From Brachionus manjavacas (lineage: Eukaryota; Rotifera; Eurotatoria; Ploima; Brachionidae): a stretch of DNA of 64,000 nt. Under the pieces are notes generated by a model. That model ran no database searches and was not told the origin of the DNA. It saw nothing but the letters and a program-made list of their open reading frames with translations. The DNA is taken from assembly GCA_019054805.1 (NCBI GenBank), contig JAHQIY010000006.1:1550001-1614000 (forward strand). The letters run 5' to 3'. This document shows positions 1-10,609 of this stretch, one piece after another. Position 1 is the stretch's first letter; each line of letters opens with the position of its first letter. Both the position numbers and the translations under genes were made by a program.

Positions 1-846
1 AACAAAAATTCTACCAATTTGTGATTTGCTTAAATTCTTAATTTCTTTTTCCAAATTTCTGCATTTTATATTCAATAAATCAATTATTTTTTTCTGGTCA
101 TTAATTAACTTTTCATTGCTCTCTTGCTGCTTGGAAACAAGAACTCGAATTAGTTGCTGCTTTTCGCTGTCACTTTTATTTCTAGACTCATTTTCATGAA
201 ACTTAATGATCATGTCGTCTGTGTTTTTTTTTATTATTTCGTCACGTTCCAATACCTGCTTTTCCAAAACTTCTATTCTATTTTTCAATTCAGAATTTTC
301 AGATTTTTTAATTTTCTCAGCTTTATCATGCAACTTAAGGACTTCTGATTCAGGCTCTCGAAAAGTGACCGACTGGTTTGTGGAACTATTAGTCCTGAAC
401 AAAACTTCCACAGAATTTTGAGAATTGGAATCGTTTTTTTTGCTATTGTTCTCTTTGATTCTATCCGCCAGACTTTTGCTTGATGTCTCTTTTTTTAAAG
501 ATGATTTTATCGGCACATTGGAATGAGATGAGACTGATGTGATGCTTTTTGAGTCCGAGTCATGCGTCTTATTGGTGCCGGTCAAGGTGTTCAAAAAATC
601 GAGGTCATTTCTAGATTTACCACTGCTTTCACTACTTGACTCATAATCTGGTTTTGTCCTGCTGGCATTTGAGCCATTTGTAGACTGGTTTCTGGCCGGG
701 AGACTAGAGCTAACATTGGTTTGTTCCTCGTCTGATTCAACTTGCTCGGTCACTTGCCCGAGGCTTTTCAAATTTGGATCTGTTTTGTTCAAATTAGGTA
801 AGCTGGCATTTTTAGCCAAATTTTTGTGCTGTTTTTTATCCAAAGG
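1..846 (-). CDS. Internal exon of an unidentified Ser-rich coiled-coil protein (partial, runs off left edge)
   Basis: Read on the minus strand from 846 to 1, 282 consecutive codons are open with no stop. This is far beyond chance in DNA this AT-rich, and the stretch is visibly richer in GC than its surroundings. The exon begins just after a TTTTTTGCTAG acceptor (AG at 848-847) and starts in phase 0. The first half is polar and low-complexity, rich in Ser, Asn, Asp and Lys. The second half is rich in Glu, Lys, Leu and Ile with heptad-like spacing, as in a coiled coil. There is no start codon near the 5' end, so upstream exons should lie beyond 850, and the 3' end is outside the window. I do not recognise the family; a cytoskeletal, centrosomal or scaffold protein would fit, but that is a guess. 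Confidence 0.82.
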
Positions 847-1958
847 CTAGCAAAAAATATTTTAAATTTGTAAATTATTTTAGAAAATAGTCAAAATACT
901 TGACTTGAAGACCTTTTTTTAAACAACCGATCGAACAAACCCATTATTTAAAGGTACTCTAAACCAGTATGTAATGTTATCGGCATACACTTTTAGCTAA
1001 ATTATGATTTTTGAAGGAAATTTTTGTTATTTAAGCTCTTTTTTAATCGTCATAGTTACGTTTTAGAAATTTAAAAATAATTGTGTAATCTTCATTTAAC
1101 ATTTTTATTTTAGAGAAAAATTTCAAAGGTTTTTCTTATTCAAAAATTAATTGGTATGGTCAAAAGATTATTCGTTTTTTTATTTTATTAACAGTTATAA
1201 GACTTCCATAAGTATAAGTTGTATTTATATTTTAATTGCAAGCCATTTTAAGTAAAATGAAATGTTTACTATTTTTTTTTATTTTGAATTTGCAATCAAT
1301 GAAAAAATCAAACTCTAAGCAAGTTTGCTAAGATACTGTATGCTCCCAGTTATTACATATTTATTTATTAGTTTGTAGAATAAAAGCTCCTTTAGAAAAA
1401 ATTAAAAATTATAAATAATAAAATAAGCGATTATTCAGGTGAGTTGCCTGAACATTGGACTGCTGCAAACGTATGACCAATATAATGGTTGATGAAATCC
1501 ATAATATCATTTCAATTCAAAGAGCTTATCTTAAGATATTAAAATCAATCTTTGATTTAATTTAAATAATTTTAATGTAACATGCTTTACATGCTATGTA
1601 GATATAGAAAATAAAAAATTTACGAAAAAGCATTTTCTAAATCCATTGATAAAATTTATTTTTACTTAAATGTATTAACTGATTTTTTTGTAAATTTTTT
1701 TTTCCATTTCAAAAGTATTTGTATCTAGCATTCAACATAAAATAAAAAAAAGAAAATCAAATTTTGAATTTCAAATAAGCAATAAAATGAAAATAAAATT
1801 TTAAAAAATTTATAAATTAAAAATCGATTTAATTAATGAATTGAGAAAATTTTTTTTTAATTTTTTTATTTCCTATTTCTACATAACATTTAAAGCATGT
1901 TACAATAAATTTATTATAATTAAATCAAAAAAATCTTAGAATTGAACTGATATTTTGA
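847..1958. other. AT-rich non-coding stretch (intron or intergenic)
   Basis: Very AT-rich sequence with many homopolymer runs and stops in all frames. It probably includes the intron upstream of the exon ending at 846. I see no gene, RNA or clear repeat in it. Confidence 0.5.
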
Positions 1959-2272
1959 ACTGATTAGGGATGTCGTGTTTTGACAACAAAAATCTGCTTT
2001 TTACACCCAAAAAAAAGATTATCACAACCAAACCGTAAAAAAAAATCTTTATTTTGGGTGTTTTGCTCTTTTTCAGAAGAACTTTATTTTTGCAATTATT
2101 TTATTTTTACATTATTTTCATACATGCAAAAAACAATTTAAAATTTGAAAATATTTAAACTATTAGGAAAAAAGCATTTCAAAAGAGAACAATTATGCCG
2201 AAAATTCTTCCATTCGAATTAATTTCTAAGTTTTCTAATTTCGATGAATATAATTCCTATGTTGTTTTTCAG

Positions 2273-2540
2273 CACCTAACAATAATGAATTTTTTGTATT
2301 CGGTACTGAATTGGGTGAGGGGACTAATGACAATCACTTTCATCTAGGTTTTATAAGTTACACTTTGTTGAAAAATATTGAGCTGGTAAAAAAAAATGGA
2401 ATTTTTCTTTTGGACAGTACCTATTAAATTGTTAAATACAACTACCCGTTGATTGTTTTTGGCATTACAGATAAAGAACGTAAATTTTTTCCAATTTGTT
2501 TCATGTTTTCAAGTCACGAAAAAGAACGTGATTTTACATT
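2273..2540 (+). pseudogene. MULE transposase core fragment
   Basis: An exon opens after GTTGTTTTTCAG at 2272. The frame reads EFFVFGTELGEGTNDNH, then FLLDSTY with the first catalytic Asp (2413-2415), then YPLIVFGITDKERKFFP and FMFSSHEKERDF. This order (LDSTY, YPLIVFGI, FP, SHE) is that of the MULE transposase DDE domain. An in-frame TAA at 2425-2427 breaks it, and the frame ends at the 3' end of the inserted LINE. It is a dead fragment; the zinc-finger N-terminus was not found upstream. Confidence 0.8.
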
Positions 2541-2745
2541 TTTTTTTATTGTTTATTTTTATTTATTTGTTTTCTGTACCGAGCTAGGGCTCCTTCAGAA
2601 TAAATTAAAAAAATAAAAATAAAAATAAAAATAAAATGAAAGTTAATAAAATGAGATAAAAAAAATCAAAATCAAGTAAATAAGCTAAAAAAAAATGAAA
2701 GTTTAAAAGACATAAATTGTTGCATGTGGCAAATGTGTACATAGT

Positions 2746-5464
2746 TCAGGTTTCAGGAAAAAAGGAGGAAATTGTAAGGAAGCAATTACACAATGGAGTT
2801 GGATATTCAATATATCTCAATTCGAAACCTTCTTTGTATTCCTCCACCAGTCTTACAACCAATGGAACAGAATGACTCAATCCTGCCCTGACATATCTCT
2901 CACTCAACTCAAAAAGTCGATTTGAGACTGTTAGTAGTTTAAGTTTATTAAATGCCTCATGATGCATTATGTTGGAGGGAGTATCATAATTTAGTTTCAA
3001 GATGGATCTAACAGCTGAATTTTGAGTCACTTGCATTTTTTTAATGTTGGTTTCTGGGAATGAATTTAAACAAGGAAAAGAATAATCGAGAATTGATTCT
3101 ATTAAGGATTTATGGATTTAAGGCCCCATTTTTTATTCGATAGATATTTAATAATATTTAGTCTTGAGTTACAGCGCTCTTTTATCTCATCCACCATTAA
3201 ACTAAATGTAAGTTTTGAGTCTAATGTATTTCCTAAGAACTTTACTTTTTAGTTGAATTAAGTAAGATCGTGTAGCATAATTTTTCAACAGACATTTTCA
3301 TTTTCCATTTGAAAAGCCATTTTTCAATTTATTTTCAGTACTTATTAATTAAACTCTCGAGATTTCCTTTCTTTTTAAAAATAAATAAGGTAGCTAAGTC
3401 ATCTGCAAAAAGAAGAGAGTATCGGCTTTTGTTGTTATTTCTTTTAGTTATGTCATTAATGAAAATGCTGAAAAGAAGCAGACTAATTACTGATCCTTGT
3501 GGAACCCCTGCTTTAATTAAGTATTGGTCTCTCAAATGTCCGTTTACTTTTACTTTAAAAGGTCTGGAATCGAGAAATGATCTGATCCAGTAAATAAGAT
3601 AAGGAGGAAGATAAGTTTTAATTAGCTTATAAATTAGTCCATCATGCCAAACTCTATCGAAGGCTTTAGAAATGTCAAAATATAAACAGCAGACTTTTTT
3701 CTTTCTATTAAAAGATTCTACTACTTTTTGTATAAGAAAATAAAGATTATCTGCTGTGCGCCTATGTTTTCTAAATCCTGTATGCTCATTTATAAGTAGG
3801 TTATTTCTTTCAAGGTATGGTATATTCTTGTATAAATAATACGTTCAAGTAACTTACCAAGGCAACTTGTCATACTAATAGGACGATAGCCAGCAGGGTC
3901 CTCAGTAGGAGGAAATTTCTTTGGGATCAAAGTTATACAAGCTATTTACCAGGTTTTAGGGACATTACCTTGTTCCAAACTCATGTTAAAAAGATGACTT
4001 AATTCAACTAACGACTCATAATGAGATTTTTTAACATGATGTGGATGCCATCTATACCAGATCCTGACACTTCTTTTAACTTTTTTAAAGAGGATGTAAT
4101 TCTGAAACAGTAATTGGTTCAATCAGATTATTTAGTACATTATTTTTTTTAGGAAACCTGAGATTGTATCTGCTATTTCAGTATCACTCTCTAAATCTAA
4201 ATATATCTAAATCTAAATGAGGACTAAAAGTTGTTTTTAAGATGCTTCTGAAGATTTCTCCTTTATCTTTATCTTTATTGAACCTTTTTCCATCTTTAAT
4301 TAACATGGAAATTTGCCTCGAACATTTCTTTGATCTAAATTTATTTATTTTTCTCCAAAATGGTCTATTCGATAATAGATTTTTTCCCATTTTATTAATA
4401 ATCTCTTGCCAGTTTTGATTCCAAAAATCCTTTAAGTTTGAACGTTACTCAGATGTTAGCTTATTAAATGTCATATTTAGAGAAGTACATCTTGTTTTCT
4501 GAAAAAGTCTCCGAATTTTACTAAATTAGTAATACAATGTTCTTCGGTAGACTCGATTTTAAAAAATTTCTGAGATTGAAAAGGAATACTTTTTTAAGCC
4601 GCATTCATGATTTTCAGTGAAATTAGTTCATTAAGTTTAACAATATTTGTAAGAGAATTAATGTTTAGGCTTGAGGATTTAAGCAATTCTTGGAAAAATC
4701 CCCAATTTGCTTTTTTGAAATCAAAATTAGAACTTGGTGACTTAACTGTTATATTATGCTCAATTGATATACGTGCCTGGATTGGAATATGGTCACTTAA
4801 CATATCATGATCCTGCAAGACCTTGAAGTCCAATATTTTATCTGCTAATGAGGATGGTATCAGAAAAAGATCAAGAATTTCAAAATGTTCAGTTTTAGAT
4901 ATATTAAATGTTGGCGTCCTATCATTAATTACAGAGAGGTTTAGTTTGCTAAGTATTTTCTCTAGAAATTTGACCACTTTTATTTTCACCGAAACAGCCT
5001 AAGCTTTTAGCTTTCACATTTAGTTCTCCCCCTACGATAAATTTTCCACACCTTTTAGAAATATCTAGAAAAAGTTGAAAGAGAAGTTCTATATTAGGTG
5101 GATTGTAAAGACTAAATACAAAAAGTTCTGTGTTTTTTAAGCTTATCTTGATGCATAGAAGCTCCGCATAAAAGTGATCAAATGAATTTTCCTGTTTAAA
5201 CTCAATTCCTACTTTTTTTAAAATGGATACTCCTCAACCATAACAATTTCAAGCTTTAACTATAGAAAAATAATTTTTAAAATTAAAGTAAAAATTTAAA
5301 TCTTTTTGATTTATTTTTATTTCATTTAAGAGAACAATGTCAGGGAAATTCTGAGCTAAAAACTTTTCTAAGAGAGGGATTCTACTGGGCAATAGGAAGC
5401 AGTTCCAGTGTGTAATTACTAACCTGTTGGAAGATGAAGATTGTTTTGAGAAATTAGGATTCAT
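2746..5464 (-). pseudogene. LINE-A ORF2: endonuclease plus reverse transcriptase, broken
   Basis: Parts in order on the minus strand: the endonuclease start at 5464-5249 (ITHWNC, LAQNFPDIVLLNEIKI); the rest of the endonuclease at 4989-4594 with the SDHIPI catalytic motif; the reverse transcriptase around 4100-3300 with GVPQGSV and LLFADDLATLF (the catalytic YxDD-type motif, here FADD) at 3535-3335; and a C-terminal region at 3036-2746 (VIQNSAVRSILKL-like). The reading frame changes several times and has internal stops, so no full-length protein can be made. It would have nicked target DNA and copied the element RNA. Confidence 0.85.
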
Positions 5465-5737
5465 TATTGATTTTTGATTTTTTTAAATACTTATCTGAGT
5501 TGATTTGTTTTCTAACTGAGCCCATAAGTATCATCCTGAAAGAAATTCTCACCTTCATTATTATCATTATTTCCATGGTCTTATTCTTCTTCATGATCTA
5601 TTAATTATTTTTTAGGTTCAACGTTTTGTTTTTCCGATTCTGTTTGGCGCTTGGTTTGTACGCTTGTCTTAACGTTATTGAAAGATGGTTTTAGTGACTT
5701 TTTGGCTTGAGCATATGGTTTTTCTACATTTAATAAG

Positions 5738-6646
5738 TTAATTTGTTTCAAACTTTTTGAAGTTCAAGCGGTTAGACTGGAGTATACATGCTTTTTGAAC
5801 TTGATTCTGAGTAAATTGGAGATTGATCATTTGTTGACTCATTTTCCTGAAAAACTGGAGTTTTAGGAATATCGGGCTAAAATTTGTCTCATTTTTGCAT
5901 TTTTCTGGCTCTTCAGGAACAGCAAGATTGCTGTAATCAATTTTTGTCCGTTCGATTGCTTTAAGTCTCTCAGCTAATGAACGCTTTTCAGTTAAGTGTC
6001 CTTTTTGGTTGCAATTCATACAGGCTTGATTTTTTACAGAACATTTTGCTATATTATGACCCTCGTCGTGGCATAAAAAGCATTTTTGTTTTTTTCCAGC
6101 AATAGATATTACGCATTTAAGTCGATATAGTACTGTTGGACCAGTTAAATATTGAACATTTTGGGTTGCATCTTTCGGATAAGAAATTCTTAATCTTAAT
6201 CTTTTCACTCCATTCTTTAAGGAACTGTCTCTATATGTTTCTGAGATTTCTTCAACTTTTAGACCATTGATTTTGATTGCATCGAAAAAGTTTCGAAGTA
6301 ATTCCTTATTAAAATCATCAGGTAAAAAAGTTGAATCTGAATATCGAGTACTTTTTCGTATTCGGTAATTTGTTCGCATCTTCGAGTTTGAACATGAGCC
6401 CATTCACTGATATTGAACGCTCAAAGACACTTTGAACTTGGAAAGCTTGTTGGAATCTAACAATCCATATTTTGTTCGATGAAAAATTATAAACAGCTGT
6501 AATTTGTTTGAATTCTGCTTCGTTGAGTACGCTTCTCAGTTGTTGGAAGATGGTATGATGACTAACAGGTCTTTCCAACTTTTTTAGATTCAGTTTAACC
6601 GAATTCTTAAAAGTCCAACGTTGAAACTCGTCTGGACTTTCGAGCG
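5738..6646 (-). pseudogene. LINE-A ORF1: nucleic-acid-binding protein with CCHC zinc knuckles, frameshifted
   Basis: Two overlapping minus-strand frames (6646-6318 and 6403-5738) together give one ORF1-like protein, so there is a frameshift near 6350-6400. A CCHC knuckle, CFLCHDEGHNIAKC, is intact. The second knuckle starts CMNCNQKGH but lacks its last Cys. Upstream sequence is compatible with an RNA-binding fold. ORF1 proteins of this kind package LINE RNA. In copy 2 (58909-60725) the knuckle region is deleted. Confidence 0.75.
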
Positions 6647-6649
6647 AAT

Positions 6650-6773
6650 CGTATAGATGTTGAGACTGGAGTTGAAGTTGCCAAAGAGAACAAGCGAGGT
6701 TGATCAAAAAAATTGAAAACAGCATTTGAAAAAGAAAAGACTAAAAACAGAGGAAGACCTCCAAAATCTTAAA
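6650..6773 (+). pseudogene. C-terminal tail of the MULE transposase with AT-hook motif
   Basis: On the plus strand the frame ends KTKNRGRPPKS followed by TAA (stop at 6770-6772). RGRP is an AT-hook core, commonly found at the C-terminus of such transposases. An in-frame TGA lies a few codons upstream, near 6702. The fragment lies immediately 5' of the LINE insertion and inside the MULE inverted repeats. Confidence 0.55.
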
Positions 6774-6976
6774 AAAAAGTTTAAAATGCTGTAAAAATTA
6801 AATAATAGTTTTTTTTTTTTGAATGTAAAAATCATTATTTATTTATTTTTAAATAAATTTATTCACTTTTCAAATATTGAGTACTTTTGATCAGGAATTT
6901 TTTTTGGTTGTGAAAATCTTTTTTTTGGGTGTAGAAATCAGTTTTTTTGTTGTCAAAAGATTTTTACCACTGATTA

Positions 6977-7520
6977 ACAACTTCAAGTTGTCCTCTTTCC
7001 TAAGAATAAAGAATGATAATGTTATTTTAAATTTGGTTCCTTAAAATCTTGATTAAAATCTTTAAATTTTCTTAACTCGAGATTTAACCAATATAACTGA
7101 TTTAAAGAACTCGACAATATCTGAGAATTCTACCAAAAGTTTCTACCCGATAAAGTTGTTATGAGATTTTTTATATTTTCTGATAATAAAAAAAAAAGTT
7201 AAACGTTATTTGAGAAATGCTCAAGATCAATTAACAAGATCTTGAATGATTATTATTATTATTAATTTTAAGAAAAAAATCAAAATCTTAAATTTTTTGT
7301 TTTTCTAATTAATTAAATATAGAAATTTAAAATGTGAATAAATTCAAAAAAATTAATTATGCTGATCTCTAAGAAAAATAAGTTCTCTCATTTTAAATTT
7401 CAAATTCAAATGTTAAATATCAATTATTATCTGTTAAATTTTAAAAACCTTAAATATTTATTTGAAAGTAAAAATAAATAATCTAGTCTTTTAAAATATT
7501 CTTTTCATTTAAAATTTTTA
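6977..7520. other. AT-rich non-coding stretch
   Basis: No open frame of coding character and no terminal repeat was recognised; there is an ATT microsatellite-like run near 7250. Confidence 0.4.
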
Positions 7521-7639
7521 GCAATTCAAAATTCCGGGCTATTGAGTTAATGTTATTTTTACGTAAATCTACAAAAGTAATTTGGCACTTTTAAAAAAAA
7601 ATGAATTTTTGTTTTCCGAGATCGATTAATAATACCCCA

Positions 7640-8505
7640 AAAAATATTATAAGTTAATATTGCAAACATTTTCATTTTTGAAATTAAATTCTTTGGTGAA
7701 ATCTTGTTCTCAGGTTTTATGAACTATTAGTTGACCTAATCTAAAATTGTTCACCTATTTTGAAATTTCTTCATCTATTTAGAAAAAGGATAATGTAATG
7801 ATAAAAAATAATAAAGAAAAAATAATTATATTCAAAATTTAAAGTTTTGCGGAGGAGGTAAATTTTGCGAAATAGATGAATCTTTGTCCGCCAAAGTCAA
7901 AGATTTAAGTAGAGAGCGCATTTGGGTATTTGAAATTGTTGAAAATGAAATACCAGGTCAAAAACATCAGAGCAAATTCTTAGCTTTTTTTAAAGCTCCT
8001 TCAAAAATTAAAAAAAACCTAAAAAACTATTAACTAATTTTTACATCAGTTTCGAAAATTAAGCATTCTATTAAACAGCTTAATTCAATTTGTTCACATA
8101 ATCTAAAAATTGTTCGTCTTATTCTTTTTTGGTTCACCTTAATTCTATTTTGAACAAAAAAATTGGATGAACGAATAGCTCACAAAATCTGAGAACAAGA
8201 ATTTTTCGGATAATAAGTGATTCACCTAACCGACAAGTCCCAGTTTTTCAACGACTGAATAAAAACTTTAATCTAAGTGAATAAATTATCTTTTTTTTTT
8301 ATTATTTAACTTTATTTTTTGTTTTTTCATATGTTTTTATTCTGATGGAGCATTTGCTCAGTTAAAAATAGATAAATGAATTGTTAAAAAGTTAAAAGAC
8401 AATTTTCAATATTTTTTCAAATTTCCAAGCAAAAATTTAACTCATTCTATTTCACCAAAGAATTTAATTTCAAATATGAAAATGTTTGCAATATTAACTT
8501 AAAAT
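7640..8505. repeat. Imperfect inverted repeat enclosing a Merlin-like remnant
   Basis: GTTAATATTGCAAACATTTT at 7653 recurs inverted near 8485-8505. Further in, CTTGTTCTCAGGTTTTATGA (7706) pairs with TCTGAGAACAAG near 8200. Between 8215 and 8250 lies TTCACCTAACCGACAAGTCC, whose complement begins GGACTTGTCGGTTAGGTGAA and looks like a terminal repeat of a Merlin-type element. A similar start is present at 41703. Confidence 0.5.
7850..8032 (+). pseudogene. Merlin/ISXO2-like transposase fragment
   Basis: A 60-codon open frame reads CGGGKFCEIDES, then RERIWVFEIVEN, and ends in TAA. G-x-x-x-E-I-D-E-S followed by a W-V-F motif is the signature around the first catalytic Asp of ISXO2-like transposases (the IS1595/Merlin superfamily). 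Only this part survives. Flanking inverted repeats support a dead Merlin-type element. Confidence 0.6.
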
Positions 8506-8615
8506 TGTTTTTTTTTTTTAAACTGAAAAAAATATTTGAAACATCGCACTTTTTTCAATTTTATTTCAACATTGGATACATTTTATAATTCAAGCACAAA
8601 AAAATAAACCAGATA
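8280..8615 (-). repeat. Dispersed repeat R1, copy 1
   Basis: In minus orientation this matches 19985-20260 (plus) over most of its length, with landmarks AAAATGTATCCAATGTTG, GTGCGATGTTTCAAAT and TTAGTGAAATAGAATGAG. A shorter copy is at 41380-41510. No coding capacity is seen; it is probably a non-autonomous element. Confidence 0.6.
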
Positions 8616-9046
8616 TTAATTAAAGTAATAGAAAATCAAGGAGATTGGTCAAACAATTAAAAAGCATTAAAACTGTTTAAGATATTTTTTTAACGTAAAA
8701 AATGTAAATAAAATTTTTTTTTCAAATTAATTTAAAATTTTAATTAGTCATTTTTTACCATTTTTTATTATTTTTTACCATTAATTTGATTACATTTTAC
8801 CAAAATTTACGTTAATTATGGTAAACTTTTTTTTTTCATAATTTTGAATCATTTTATTTTAAAAAGTGCCAAATTATTTCAATTTTTTGGACATTTTTTT
8901 TTACATAAATTAACGTAAAATAATCGAAATTTACCAAATTTTACGTAAAATCTAGTAAATTTACGTTTTTTTCACTTTTGTACTTTACGTAAATTTGCAA
9001 TATATTACGTAAAACATCGTAAATTACTAAGTCCGGAACACCACTG

Positions 9047-9225
9047 TGTGTCTTTTTAGGATCCAATAAAGCATAGAAAAAATCAAAATTCCAAAACAAA
9101 AATTTTCTTAAAAATTCTTAATTTTTACCATCTCATGATAATACCGAACTTTAATTTCTACTTTTCCCGAAATTGTACGATCTTTTAAAAGAAACCTAAC
9201 GATAATTTGCCTTTGATCTTAATCC
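9047..9225. repeat. Dispersed repeat R2, copy 1
   Basis: About 180 bp shared with 18062-18262: GTGTCTTTTTAGGATCC, AAAGCATAGAAAAAATCAAA, then CTACTTTTCCCGAAATTGTA. It abuts the right end of the decayed Tc1-like element, so that element may have inserted into R2. Confidence 0.6.
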
Positions 9226-9399
9226 AATTTACCTACTGGGATATGTGGAAACACGAGAGAAGATAGAACAACTGAAAATCGACAATGTTGTCAAGTAGTG
9301 TGATACTTGGAACATGGACGTAAACTACAAGAAATGAAAAATCATGAAAAATAATAAAATAGTTTATGCATTTAATACTACAAACCTGAGTCACGACTT

Positions 9400-9640
9400 G
9401 ACAGAGAGTGAACTAGGACCTGACCTGGGCATTTTGGTACAACCTAAAATGAAGTAGGGGTGTCACAACAAAGTATCAAAAATGCTAAGAAACACATTTT
9501 TTAGAAAGAGGCTGTAATCTGTGGAAAAAGCTATACAAAAGCCATATAAGGCTACACTTAGAATTAGTGTGGGCCACCACAAAGTCTGGTGGAAATAGCT
9601 TTACTTGAAAAAATTCACGAAAGAAATAAATGACTTTCAC
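9400..9640 (+). pseudogene. CR1-like LINE fragment
   Basis: Broken plus-strand frames give DLGILVQPKMK, then NKVSKMLRNTFF and KPYKATL. This is the order seen in CR1-like reverse transcriptase proteins between the catalytic domain and the C-terminus (ERDLGI, NKV, R-P-LE). There are many stops. Confidence 0.45.
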
Positions 9641-9649
9641 GTCTGAGTC

Positions 9650-10609
9650 AGTGCAAATTTCTCTTTCAATTTTATTACATTGAAATTAAATAGATAACAT
9701 CAAACATAAAATATTTTGTTTTAATTTTTTATTAAATTAAGAAAATATCGTTCTTTAAAAAAGATAAAAATTTAGTCCCATTTATTAATATCTTGATTTC
9801 AATAATTATTTGAGTTAATAAAGAAACTAATTAAACCTTTTATTTTTAAATTTTAGTTTCTTAAGAAAAAAAGATTTTTTCAACTAACGAAGATAATAAA
9901 TTAAAAGCTCAAACAAAAAAAAATATTTAAATTTTTAATTTTGGTTTCTGTCTTCTATTCAAAAAAATAAAAAAAATTTTTTGAAACATTTATTATTTGA
10001 TTTTTTCGCAATGCTATAAAAAGTATTTTATGCATTTAATTATTTTGGAAAATCAATTAATATCAATTTGATTTATGTTGACTTGGTAAAAAAAATTTAA
10101 AAATTTGGTTTACATTTATAAATTTTATAATGACTTCAAAAGATTTTATTGATGAGTATTTTTATAAAAATCACAATTTAAAAATTAATAAAAGAAATAA
10201 ATAATTTTAATTAATTAAATGAAGTGTTAATTTTCGAATATAACAAGGGCACTAGTTTGCTGGTTAACCTTGATTTAAAATTAAATTCATCTTTCAATAA
10301 AGGAAAATAAAGGAAAAATTTCTTCTTTTTCATTTAAAATTTTTTTTTCAAATTTTTTGTATCTAAATCTTTGAAAGTAAAAATGATAATCAAATATTTA
10401 AAAATTTTATATTCATATTATTTTAAAAAATTTTAAGAGTCTAATTTTGGCAGTTTAATTCAAAAGAATCTCAATTAGAAAAAAAGTTTTCACATACATT
10501 AGGACAAATAGAATTTGAAAATTTAGCAAAAAATGATCATTGTTAGTAAATCTAGAAAAAATTTTAAAATCAGAACTATTTTTTTTAATTTCTGCTTGTT
10601 ATTTGTTAT
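9650..10609. other. AT-rich non-coding stretch 3' of the sphingomyelinase gene
   Basis: Low-complexity A/T sequence with no gene found. It must contain the 3' untranslated region and poly(A) site of the gene ending at 10610, but I could not place the signal. Confidence 0.4.

Larger units (their letters stand above)
2550..6650 (-). mobile_element. LINE-A copy 1, non-LTR retrotransposon
   Basis: A long non-LTR element read on the minus strand, with ORF1 (zinc knuckle), then endonuclease, reverse transcriptase and a conserved C-terminal domain. It ends in a 3' untranslated region whose plus-strand form is TTTTCTGTACCGAGCT (near 2570) followed by an A/T-rich tail. The same 3' end occurs at 37612 and 58909. 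The 5' boundary is set at about 6650, because similarity to copy 2 stops there. Multiple stops and frameshifts make it inactive. It interrupts the MULE at 1967-6968, so it is younger than that element. Confidence 0.85.
1967..6968 (+). mobile_element. Decayed MULE (Mutator-like) transposon, split by a LINE
   Basis: The ends are inverted repeats. TTTTGACAACAAAAA near 1976 and TTTTTTTGTTGTCAAAA near 6944 match, and the match continues inward through TACACCCAAAAAAAAGATT and its complement for about 50 bp. ACTGATTA flanks the element on both sides (1959-1966 and 6969-6976), an 8-9 bp duplication as expected for Mutator-like insertion. The inside carries a MULE transposase core (2273-2540) and an AT-hook C-terminus (6650-6770). 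A minus-strand LINE of about 4.1 kb sits between them. Much of the transposase C-terminal half is missing, so the element was deleted before or during the LINE insertion. It is not autonomous. Confidence 0.75.
7530..9045 (+). mobile_element. Decayed Tc1-like element with nested insertions
   Basis: At 8624-8661 the plus strand reads VIENQGDWSNN and stop, almost the same ending as the intact transposase at 17102-17149 (VIEKNGEWSNH). It is followed by about 380 bp rich in TTACGTAAA-type words ending ACACCACTGTG at 9045, like the right inverted repeat of the intact element. A matching left end is visible near 7530-7600 (TTCCGGGCTATTGAG, TTTTTACGTAAATC, TAATTTGGCACTTTT). The middle has been replaced by other repeats. 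Confidence 0.6.
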
